Shown: piece by piece, positions 25,522 through 34,600 of the stretch
Layout: each line of letters starts with the position of its first letter
How positions within the stretch are numbered: the first letter of the stretch is position 1
Source: Calothrix sp. MO_192.B10
Lineage (GTDB): Bacteria; Cyanobacteriota; Cyanobacteriia; Cyanobacteriales; Nostocaceae
Direction of reading: 5' to 3'
NCBI GenBank assembly: GCA_030065055.1
Contig: JASJDS010000043.1
Coordinates: 1-41,511 of the forward strand
DNA: 41,511 nucleotides
The notes under the pieces: generated by a model
The model's database searches: none
Told to the model about the DNA's origin: nothing
What the model saw: only the letters and a program-made list of their open reading frames with translations
Position numbers and translations under genes: made by a program

Positions 25522-27636
25522 ATGGCATCAATTAATGAAATTATTAAACGCGAAGTCAATCCGTTTGATTTGGTAAATATCAGAGTAGGTAATTTTTGGA
25601 CAGAGAATCAAGACACAAATTCTCTAGTTGACTCTATTCATCAAGAGGTAATTACTGAAATTGAAGGTTTTTTAGACCTTGTACGGATGGATAATCGCAG
25701 TCGTACTCTTTTACTGATAGGTGATTCTGGTTCTGGTAAAAGTTATCTCTTGGGTAGGTTAAAACGAAACTTTAACCCCAAAGCTTTTTTTACTTATATT
25801 GGTCCTTGGGCTGATAATGAGCATATCTGGAGACATATATTACGTTCTACAGTTGATAGTTTAATCAAAGTACCAGAAGGTCAAACAGATTCTCAATTAA
25901 TGCTGTGGCTAAAAAGCTTATCTGCTTTTACTAAACGCAGTTTAAAACAGCGCATTTTAGATGATAGCATTTGGAAAATATTACTTAATAATCGCCAAAA
26001 TTTTATCAAGCATTTGAAAGATACATATCAGCAAGAGAGTATCTACAATCCTGAGATATTTTTTGGCATTTTACATGACTTAACTAATCCAGAACTATAC
26101 CCTTTAGCCTGTGAATGGTTACGAGGAGACAACTTCAGTGAAGAATCAATGCAAGCTTTAAAAGTCAAATTTTGTATTGATTCGGAAGATGCGGCTAAAA
26201 ATATTTTGGCAAATTTCGGCAAAATATCTACAGAAACCCAACCTATAGTTTTATGTTTCGATCAAGTTGAAAGCACAGCAAATTGGGAATCTAATCCCCA
26301 ACCAATATTTAGTATTAATACAGCTATTCATAATGAGAGCCTGAAAAACTTTTTAATTGTTATCAGTATTGTTAGAGATCCTTGGATGCGAGCTTGTAAT
26401 AAGATTTTTCAGTGCGATAAAGCAAGAATAGAAAAAAAAATTACACTGCGATCAATTAATTTAGACCAAGCAGAATCAATTTGGGCTTATCGACTACAAC
26501 CATTACATAAACAAGCTAATTCCAAACCTGACACACCCATTTATCCCCTGACTAGACAACTATTAGAGGAAACTTTTCCTCGTGGTAAAACTTACCCTAG
26601 AAATACAATTATACTAGGGAGAGAAAAGTATCAATTATATAAGATTGATATTCATAATAGAGGTCGGATAAACATCACTCTCGAAAAAGGTAAAGTACAG
26701 GGAGATAAGACAGCATCTGCCAATAATAAAAATGTTACTCTTAAAATTGAAAAAACAAATATACCTGTAATTTCTCTTCCTTCGGAAGAGAGTATAACCC
26801 AAGCTGAATTTCAACTAATTTGGCAAAAAGAATTAGTTAAAACCCAAAAGAAAATCCAGAAAATAAGTCTCTTATCTGCACCCGATCTGATCGGGATGTT
26901 GCAATCGGCATTGTCAGCATTGCAAATCAATTCTATTAAACAAAAATTAATTGCTGGCAAGTATAATAACTATTCCTTTAGCTATCAATCATCAAATAGG
27001 GAAAAAGTAGGGATAGTTTGGACAGAAGATTCAAATATGAACAGTTTTTTTCATGTGATGAATGCTTCCCAAAAAGTAATTACCAATAAAATTTGTCACA
27101 AATTATTCCTAATTAGGTTGAGTAGTGTGGGTAATGGCAAATTGAAAGGCTATCAATTATATCAACAAATTTTTCGAGGTACTCACAATACCCACATCAA
27201 ACCTCATTTATCTTCCGTACATCAATTAGCAACCTATCAAAACTTAGTCAACTCCTCTCTAGCCCAGGAATTAGTAATTTCTGGGAAAACAATTAATGTC
27301 GAAGAATTACAATCTCTAAGTCGTGAATCTAAAATTTTGCAAAATTGCGTTTTATTGCAAGAGTTGGGAGTTATGGAAAAACCAGCATCTGTAAATAACG
27401 GTAATGGGAGAAAAATAAAAGATTTACGAGAAGTCAAAAATTTTCTCTCTAACCTAGTGATAACCCAACATTTTATGGGTATACCAACATTGGTGAATCA
27501 AGCTATTAGTGAATTCGATTATGCTACGGAAGAAGATGTGAAATTATTAATTAAACTGTTGTGTCAGGAAAGAAAAGTAAAAATAATTAATCCTAAAGGA
27601 AAATTGCAAGACCAATTAATTTGTGTAGTTACTTAA
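25522..27636 (+). CDS. P-loop ATPase, second gene of three-gene operon
   Basis: A 704-residue protein with an N-terminal P-loop ATPase of AAA/ORC-like or STAND-like type. Walker A is GDSGSGKSY (67-75), and a Walker B-like strand PIVLCFDQVES has Asp247. A YPRN element at 358-361 may act as a sensor or arginine-finger region. The middle region (about 425-620) is not one I recognise. The C-terminal 80 residues (NFLSNLVITQH, LVNQAISEF, LIKLLCQERKVKI) look like a winged helix. There are no membrane segments. The stop is four bases before the start of the nuclease-translocase gene, which suggests translational coupling and a shared complex. ATP-driven loading or regulation of the nuclease on DNA is an inference. 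Confidence 0.75.
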   Translation: MASINEIIKREVNPFDLVNIRVGNFWTENQDTNSLVDSIHQEVITEIEGFLDLVRMDNRSRTLLLIGDSGSGKSYLLGRLKRNFNPKAFFTYIGPWADNEHIWRHILRSTVDSLIKVPEGQTDSQLMLWLKSLSAFTKRSLKQRILDDSIWKILLNNRQNFIKHLKDTYQQESIYNPEIFFGILHDLTNPELYPLACEWLRGDNFSEESMQALKVKFCIDSEDAAKNILANFGKISTETQPIVLCFDQVESTANWESNPQPIFSINTAIHNESLKNFLIVISIVRDPWMRACNKIFQCDKARIEKKITLRSINLDQAESIWAYRLQPLHKQANSKPDTPIYPLTRQLLEETFPRGKTYPRNTIILGREKYQLYKIDIHNRGRINITLEKGKVQGDKTASANNKNVTLKIEKTNIPVISLPSEESITQAEFQLIWQKELVKTQKKIQKISLLSAPDLIGMLQSALSALQINSIKQKLIAGKYNNYSFSYQSSNREKVGIVWTEDSNMNSFFHVMNASQKVITNKICHKLFLIRLSSVGNGKLKGYQLYQQIFRGTHNTHIKPHLSSVHQLATYQNLVNSSLAQELVISGKTINVEELQSLSRESKILQNCVLLQELGVMEKPASVNNGNGRKIKDLREVKNFLSNLVITQHFMGIPTLVNQAISEFDYATEEDVKLLIKLLCQERKVKIINPKGKLQDQLICVVT

Positions 27637-27640
27637 AGCA

Positions 27641-30229
27641 ATGCATTATCTGACAATAGACAATGACATTAAATCACAAATCAATAGCTTTACCTTAGCT
27701 AAGAGACTTTGGTTAGATACGGAGGTTGCTGACTGGTATACCTCCTCTCCTAAATTATCCTTAATTCAGGTGTTAGCAGAATCTACAGATTTAACGGGGG
27801 AATATGCTTATATATTGGATGTTTTAAATAAGCCTCATTTGACAGTATATTTCATTCAGCAAATAATGCTCAACCCTCAAGTTGAAAAGATATTTCACAA
27901 TGCATCTTTTGATTTGCGGTATTTAGGTGGTAATTCTGCCCAAAATGTTACCTGTACCCTGAAATTAGCGAAAAAAATTACCAAGTCAGCTTTACAAGTT
28001 TCTAATTTAAAACTAAAAACTCTTGCAGAAGAACTATGTGAGTTTACTGGGGTTAATAAATCCGAACAAAAAAGTGATTGGGGTAAACGTCCTTTAACGA
28101 CAACGCAACTTAAATATGCTGCTTTAGATACAGTTTATTTAGCTGCTATTCATCGTCAATTATTAGAATTTGATCAATCTAAGACTATGAAAAATTATGC
28201 TACAAAGAAAACGAAAGATGAATCAAAAACTTCATCATTCAGTGCAACTAAGGTTAGATTAGCTTTTGAATGTCCTCGTTTATTTTATTTATATCATCAT
28301 TTTCATGGTGACAGTATCTTCATTCCACCAGAACAACCATTTGGTGGGGTAGGGAATACATTTCATAAGTTAGCTGATGATTTTATTAAATTAGCCATAA
28401 TAGAACCAAAATTTACCCAATTATTTCTCTTAAATGCTGACCAATTACGCTTAGAAGATGTATCTTCAGGAATGCAAAACTTATTTTATGAATTAAAATT
28501 TTATCCTTATTTAAATCAAGTTATTGCCAAAGACCCTAGTCAGGGAGCAACATTATTAAAAGTTTGGCAAGGATTACAAGGATTCATCAAACACTTGGCG
28601 GAATTATTGATTATTAATCGTGAATATTGTAGTGCTGACAAAGTAATTGCTAATACCTTTATTCAAGAAGAACGGAAATTAGAACATTATTTTAAATTAC
28701 CAGATGGAACCGAACAAAGAGTATTAGGGGAGTTTGATTGTTTAGTATTTAACTTTGCCCTCAAACGTTTATGTGTCGTCGAGTTGAAAACCTATCAACC
28801 CGTCGATCCTTCCGCACAATTGGCGCAAGTAGCTATTTATAGTTATATACTCAACCAACAGAAAAAAGTAGGGGTGGATTCTGCGGTTTATTGTGTTTTA
28901 CCAGAATTTAAAGAATATAAATACTCGTGGGAACAGTTAGAAAATACAGTACATCAACTTATCCCTTATAAGTTGCAGCAGATGCAAACATGGATAAATT
29001 GGGAACCAAATCAAGATAATCCACCACCGTCAACAACTCAACCCCATTTATGTCAAATCTGCCCCCAACAGAAAAAATGTCAGACTTATTTTGTTCATCA
29101 ACATTCATTGCAAGAACCTTCACCCTGGAAGGGTGAGGCTACAGGAACAAAGCCTACGAAGGTAGGCTTGAAAACAAATGAGCCAGAAGATTTGTTTGGA
29201 AATATAGGTGAAGAGTTAGTTAATACTTTAGAATCTTTTGGGGTGGGAGTAGATTATCAAGGAGTAGTAGCTGCGCCTAGTTTTATCCGTGTTAAACTAA
29301 AACCACAACTGGGTATAAAAGTAGCTACCATATTAAAATTATCCGCAGATTTACAAGTACAATTAGGCTTAGAAAATCCACCTTTAATTGCTCCCCAAGC
29401 TGGCTTTATTAGTGTAGATTTACCCCGCAAGGATAGACAAGTTGCCAGATTTGAGGATTATATACAATCGAAATATTTACCTGCAAATTCAGCCGTAAAA
29501 ATTGCTATTGGTGTAGATTTGGAAGGAAAACTAATCGAAGCTGATTTATCAGATCCCAATACCTGTCACTTTTTGGTAGGTGGTACAACTGGAAGCGGTA
29601 AAAGTGAATTTTTGCGATCGCTCCTTCTCAGTTTACTATATCATCATTCTCCCCAACAGCTGCAAATATGTCTTGTCGATCCCAAACGGGTGACATTTCC
29701 AGAATTTGAGGAAATGGGGTGGTTGCGCTCACCCGTTGTTAAAGATGAAGAACGCGCTATTGAACTGATGGATGAATTGGTATGGGAAATGGAGTTGCGT
29801 TACCAAAAGTTTGAAAAAGCAAGATGTAATGATTTAAGTTCTTATAACCAAGCTTCTGCGAACCTGATACCTAGAATAGTCTGTATTTTTGATGAATATG
29901 CTGATTTTATGGCTGAAAAGGAATCCCGCACTGCATTAGAACAAAGCATTAAACGCTTAGGTGCAAAAGCAAGAGCAGCAGGAATTCATCTGATTATCGC
30001 CACCCAACGTCCGGAAGCAAAAGTAGTCACTCCCCTAATTCGTGCCAATTTACCAGGAAGAATTGCTCTACGTACAGCTAGTGAAGCAGATTCTCAAATT
30101 ATTCTGGGTGGCAAGAAAACATCAGCAGCTTATTTATTAGGTAAAGGTGATTTACTTTACCAAGTTGCTTATCAGTTACAACGTGTACAGAGTTTATTTA
30201 CTACTCATATCCAACTACCACTTTCTTGA
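27641..30229 (+). CDS. RNase D-like / Cas4-like / FtsK-like fusion protein
   Basis: An 862-residue fusion of three DNA-processing modules. (1) Residues about 1-180: DEDDy 3'-5' exonuclease of the RNase D/WRN type, with LDTE (Asp26, Glu28), HNASFD (Asp91) and YAALD (Tyr159, Asp163). (2) About 198-485: PD-(D/E)XK nuclease of the Cas4/RecB group, with His242, GEFD (Asp366), ELK (Glu381, Lys383), QVAIY (Gln396, Tyr400) and four Fe-S cysteines (211, 471, 474, 480; spacing CX2CX5C at the end). (3) About 515-862: FtsK/HerA-type translocase, with Walker A GTTGSGKSE (648-656), Walker B IFDEY (Asp751, Glu752) and IATQRPE. No membrane segment is present. All key residues are intact, so an active ATP-driven nuclease is expected. 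A palindromic repeat encodes the linker near 490-512. Confidence 0.85.
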   Translation: MHYLTIDNDIKSQINSFTLAKRLWLDTEVADWYTSSPKLSLIQVLAESTDLTGEYAYILDVLNKPHLTVYFIQQIMLNPQVEKIFHNASFDLRYLGGNSAQNVTCTLKLAKKITKSALQVSNLKLKTLAEELCEFTGVNKSEQKSDWGKRPLTTTQLKYAALDTVYLAAIHRQLLEFDQSKTMKNYATKKTKDESKTSSFSATKVRLAFECPRLFYLYHHFHGDSIFIPPEQPFGGVGNTFHKLADDFIKLAIIEPKFTQLFLLNADQLRLEDVSSGMQNLFYELKFYPYLNQVIAKDPSQGATLLKVWQGLQGFIKHLAELLIINREYCSADKVIANTFIQEERKLEHYFKLPDGTEQRVLGEFDCLVFNFALKRLCVVELKTYQPVDPSAQLAQVAIYSYILNQQKKVGVDSAVYCVLPEFKEYKYSWEQLENTVHQLIPYKLQQMQTWINWEPNQDNPPPSTTQPHLCQICPQQKKCQTYFVHQHSLQEPSPWKGEATGTKPTKVGLKTNEPEDLFGNIGEELVNTLESFGVGVDYQGVVAAPSFIRVKLKPQLGIKVATILKLSADLQVQLGLENPPLIAPQAGFISVDLPRKDRQVARFEDYIQSKYLPANSAVKIAIGVDLEGKLIEADLSDPNTCHFLVGGTTGSGKSEFLRSLLLSLLYHHSPQQLQICLVDPKRVTFPEFEEMGWLRSPVVKDEERAIELMDELVWEMELRYQKFEKARCNDLSSYNQASANLIPRIVCIFDEYADFMAEKESRTALEQSIKRLGAKARAAGIHLIIATQRPEAKVVTPLIRANLPGRIALRTASEADSQIILGGKKTSAAYLLGKGDLLYQVAYQLQRVQSLFTTHIQLPLS
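29119..29169 (+). repeat. In-frame palindromic repeat inside the fusion gene
   Basis: Two hairpins lie head to tail in the coding sequence: TCACCCT/AGGGTGA (29120-29136) and AAGCCTAC/GTAGGCTT with a GAAG loop (29150-29169). The AAGCCTAC palindrome resembles intergenic repeats of Nostocales. It is read in frame and encodes the linker between the Fe-S nuclease and the translocase domain. Confidence 0.75.
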
Positions 30230-30243
30230 CTCGCGGTGTCCAT

Positions 30244-30272
30244 ATCCCCGACTTTTTCAAAAAGTCGGGGAT
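30244..30272. repeat. Perfect 29-base palindrome after the operon
   Basis: ATCCCCGACTTTTT and its exact complement flank a single C. It may end transcription of the three-gene operon in one or both directions. The arms belong to the same family as the inverted repeat at 13181-13244. Confidence 0.85.
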
Positions 30273-30309
30273 CTAAGTGTCATCATCCCATCATCACGAA
30301 ACTGCCTTG

Positions 30310-30627
30310 TCACAACTGTGCCCTGATTGTAAAATTATAATCCCCTCCCGGCTCTAACTGGTAATCTTTTTGTTCCAAAAACCGACCGAGGGGTTCTTTA
30401 ATTAAAGCACGGCCTTGGGAGGGTTTCACAGACAATTCACCCCGGCGAAAATGCCACTGGAACTGCCATGCAAAATCACCTGCATTCACTTCTCCTTCAA
30501 GTAAACCATGTTGCCAGGATTGACGAATAATCCTGACGTAGGCAGTAGTTTCTGGTAATTTTTTTCCACTCACAATACTTGATGTCAAGGGGAGCAATTC
30601 AAACTGATTAATTTTCCTTGTACCCAA
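30310..30627 (-). CDS. Small conserved protein of unknown function
   Basis: A 105-residue soluble protein rich in beta-type segments (YVRIIRQSWQHGLLEGEV, FAWQFQWHFRRGELSV) with no motif I can name. A stop codon lies two codons upstream, so the start must be the TTG at 30627 or a downstream codon. It follows the SWIM protein gene on the same strand after a 145-base STRR block and may belong to the same unit. I believe similar proteins occur in other cyanobacteria, but function is unknown. Confidence 0.55.
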   Translation of the reverse strand: MGTRKINQFELLPLTSSIVSGKKLPETTAYVRIIRQSWQHGLLEGEVNAGDFAWQFQWHFRRGELSVKPSQGRALIKEPLGRFLEQKDYQLEPGGDYNFTIRAQL

Positions 30628-30639
30628 GATACATCAAAT

Positions 30640-30775
30640 ATGAGTTCGGAGTTCGGAGTTCGGAGTTCGGAGTTCGGAGTGATGGAGTGATGGAGTGAAG
30701 GAGTGAAGGAGTTAAACTACCCACTACCAACCGTCAACCATCAACTAACAACTAACAACTAACAACCATCAACTA
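30640..30775. repeat. Composite STRR block
   Basis: Five GAGTTCG units, GATGGAGT/GGAGTGA units, the junction GTTAAACTACCC (30711-30722) and CAACTAA units follow each other, ending at the 3' end of the SWIM gene. Confidence 0.9.
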
Positions 30776-31606
30776 ATTTCCCAAATTCATTGCTTCTAAC
30801 ATTGCTTTCTGACTCACATCTTTGTATAGGATATCTAGAAATTTCATCACCACATCGGCAGACGTGACATTACTCAGACTTTCTTCTTCCTTGGCTAGGG
30901 GAATTGCCCCTAATACATCTAACACGGTTTCCCCACTGGATGGAGCAATAACTACCAAAGAAGACTCTAAAGGTTGATTGTATTCCCAGAAAGCATCAAG
31001 GTTGACTGGATGGGTTTCTGGAGCAGTTGATTCCTGTTCTTCTGCGGTTGTAGTTATGGCTGTTTCCATGCTATTGCTGCGAAACAGACGCAAATCGTTG
31101 ATAATTTGCTCTTTGGTACGACCCCTTAATTGGAATAAGACAAAAGGATCTTCACTAAAGCGATCGCCCAATTGGTAGTATACTGCTCCTATATGCTTGC
31201 AGGGATTGGCTTTGTCTGGGCAAGAACATTTACTATGCACATCGGATAATGTAAAGGGGAAGAGGGATAAACCATTAGCCGCAAACACTTCTTCAATATT
31301 TTGTGGCATTTCTCCAGCTAACAGCTTGGCTGCAAAAATGGCTTTACTTGCCATAGTTTCCACCACGAAACCCCATTCTTCTTCTGTAAATGCATCCAAA
31401 GACAAGGACAGACTATAGGGTTCGGGTTCACTACCTTGTACCTGAGCTAAAACCTTAGCTCCCTTAAATTCGATGTTCAGAATATTACCCTGGCGTGCAT
31501 AGTTACGCGCCCGTTCTAGACGTTTTTTGAAGCGATAGGAATCAAGCAAATCTAGCCAACGCTGGGACCACCATTCTCTACTCGCTTGTAAGGTTTCACT
31601 ACTCAT
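30773..31606 (-). CDS. SWIM zinc-finger protein
   Basis: The 277-residue protein carries a SWIM zinc finger with the CXCX6CXH pattern: Cys127, Cys129, Cys136 and His138. SWIM domains bind zinc and are thought to mediate DNA or protein contacts. In bacteria they are often encoded next to SNF2 helicases. Here the start codon overlaps the stop of the SNF2 gene (ATGA, 31603-31606), a strong sign of translational coupling and a joint complex. The N-terminal region is rich in Trp and Arg (WWSQRWLDLLDSYRFKKRLERAR), and the C-terminal half has no recognised domain. Confidence 0.9.
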   Translation of the reverse strand: MSSETLQASREWWSQRWLDLLDSYRFKKRLERARNYARQGNILNIEFKGAKVLAQVQGSEPEPYSLSLSLDAFTEEEWGFVVETMASKAIFAAKLLAGEMPQNIEEVFAANGLSLFPFTLSDVHSKCSCPDKANPCKHIGAVYYQLGDRFSEDPFVLFQLRGRTKEQIINDLRLFRSNSMETAITTTAEEQESTAPETHPVNLDAFWEYNQPLESSLVVIAPSSGETVLDVLGAIPLAKEEESLSNVTSADVVMKFLDILYKDVSQKAMLEAMNLGN

Positions 31607-34600
31607 GATTCATCCTCCTCGCCAATGATTGCATTGCGGTCAAGTATCAGTAAATTACGCAATTGGTCTGTATCCAATTCTGTTAACCATTCTTCCCCTG
31701 TACCTACAACTTGTTCGGCTAGTTGTTTCTTACTTTCAATCATGTCATGAATCTTTTCTTCCAAGGTGCCGGTACAAACAAATTTATGGACTTGGACGTT
31801 ACGTTTTTGACCAATGCGAAATACCCTATCGGTGGCTTGATTCTCAACTGCTGGGTTCCACCACCTATCAAAGTGGAACACATGATTCGCCCTAGTCAAG
31901 TTAAGCCCCACACCTCCGGCTTTGATGGATAGTATCATAATCGGTGGACCTTGGGGATCATGTTGGAAGCGATCGACTATTTCCTCTCGTTGTTTTTTCC
32001 GAGTACTACCGTATAAAAACAATATTTCCCTTCCCAAACGCTTTTCTAAGTAGGGTTGGAGCAACTTGCCCCATTCTGCGAATTGTGTGAAAATTAAAGC
32101 CCTGTCCCCTTCTGATAGTAACTCTTCTAACATTTCCTGCAAACGTAGCAATTTCCCAGATAAGCGGGGTTCTGTGAGTTGTTTTTGTTTTAAATATTGC
32201 TCTGGATGATTGCAGATTTGTTTGAGTTTTACCAGTAAACCTAGAATCATTCCCCTTCGTTGCAATCCCTCCGCTGCTTCAATTTCTGCTAAGGATGCAT
32301 CCACTACCTCTTGATATAATTGGGCTTGTTCTGGACTCAAACCACAAAATACGTTCATTTCCTGCTTGTCTGGCAAGTCTTGAATAATGTTGCGGTCTGT
32401 TTTCAAGCGGCGTAAAATAAAGGGTTGTACTAAGGAACGTAATTGACTTAAGGAAGCTGTATCGCCATACTTTTCTATGGGCATGGCAAACCGTCGCTGG
32501 AAGAATTGGCGATTACCTAAATAACCAGGATTGAGGAAGTCTAAAATTGACCAAAGTTCTTGCAGTCTATTTTCTACAGGAGTACCTGTCAGAGCAACTC
32601 TAAATGTAGATTCTAATTCCCTTACTGCTTGTGACTGCTTTGCTTCGGGATTTTTCACATTCTGAGCTTCATCTAAGGCGATTACTTGCCACTCAACTCC
32701 CTGTAATGATTTTAAATCCCGATGCACCAAGGAATAACTGGTAATTACCAAATCCTGTTTCTTCGCAGCTTCCGCAAACTTTTTCCCCTTAGGACGCTTA
32801 TCACCGTGATACTGCAAAACCTTAAGGGTGGGGGCAAATTTCCTTACCTCCCGTTCCCAGTTACCTAAAACAGAAGTTGGACAAACTAATAGTGTAGGTT
32901 TTTCTAGGGATTTTTTTTCCTGGAGATGGAGAAGAAAGGCAATAAATTGGATTGTGTTGTGGCAGATAATATTGTTTGCCACAAAATTATGATGTTCCTC
33001 CACTTCAAAGTCATAAACCCACCCCTCATAATCCACATCTTCAATGCTTTCTATTTGGCAATAAAATACTTCTCTATCGATGAGACGTTGTAAGGATTGT
33101 TGGGTGGTATCCAATTCCTGCAAATCTACTTGCAATTCTTTGCGTCTTTGCGTCTTTGCGTGAGATAAACTTATACCTGTACTCAGCAACGCGACTGCAT
33201 CTTCTGGTTTTCCTTCCCCAGCTATTTTACTGGGAACACCAACATAATCACCCACCCGCAATTGATTTGTCCAACCTCGATTTGTCAACAGTTTATGGCG
33301 TTTGGTAATAGTAATATTCCTACCATCTGTTAAAGTAATTTTACGTAATTTTTCCTTAACCTGTTGCCGATACAATCGTTTGATGGGAGCCTGGATAATT
33401 TTACCCGTTGTTTCATTAATAGAGTTAACCGTTAATAATTCTTGAGGTTCAGCCCAAAAACCCTCACCATCAAATTTTGCCTCTCCAGCATAATTAGACC
33501 AAATTTCTGCTGCTGTAGCTAACTCACCATTTATATATACTTGAGTATCTTTAGCAACACATTTACCTAATCCCATGTCATCCGCCAAACAAGCGCCCAA
33601 ACCCCAACGTTCCAGAAACGCCAACCAAGCCATTCCCCGTTCTTGATAGGGACGTAAATCCCCTTGAAATTTGGCAGGTTTGGGTAAAGTTTCCACAGCA
33701 CTGCTATTAGTCAGGGTAGATATTAACTCCTGTAATGCTCCAGACGCTTCAAAACTCACCACAGGAAGTTTCTCGATTGTCTGGGTATCCCCCGAACTCA
33801 AACGCAATGCATCTTCCAAAGACAGAGACATTTGTTCCTTCCGGGAAGCAAAAAATCCCTGTGCTGTTTTAATATCTTGGGCTCGTAATTCTACCCACTC
33901 TCCATTAATTTCCACTAGGGGACTATTCAACGCCACTAACCTATCAAACTCTTTCTTAGACAAGGTTTGCCCACCAATGGCTAATTGCCACTCAAATGCC
34001 AGCAAACTCTCCAACCCCAATCTTTCCGACTTTTTCCTGGAAGTTTTAGCTGCAATCTTCAAACCCAGACGATTTGCCCAACCTTCCCTATTTGCCAAAC
34101 TAGGAGGTAACACCACTCCCAAACCACTATCCTCAAACCGCCATGCCACAGACTTAATAAACTCATAGGCTTGCATGGGATTGAGTGGGCAAGATAGGGG
34201 TTGGGACTCTTCTAAACTGGATACGTAGGGGCTTTGCCCCTTGTCGCCAGACATCGCGGGGTATAATCGTGAAGCTAATCCCAAACCCCGTAAAAATATT
34301 TCTTGGGGTTGTTTAATAGTCCGATTTTGATATACAAAACTTTCTACCGGATGGTTCCAAATAGTTGCTGCATCCACTAAAAATTCAGCATCGTCTGCTG
34401 CCTGCAAAAAATACCCCAAACTCCAATCACTATTCCCTGGCTCTGGTGGATTTAACACAAAACAGGTGCGAAACTGGTTTTTCCCAGTCAATTGGGATTG
34501 CACGGGCATTGTCCAAGATTTTAATACCGCTTCCAGTCTTTCCAATCCCCCAGGTTCTGCTTTCACCGTATGGCTAGTAGCAGTTAATGCCTGTAACCAT

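Noticed and set aside
32956-33561. Frameshift or assembly error inside the SNF2 helicase gene
   Set aside because: The inserted segment is in frame and has every intein splicing block and residue.
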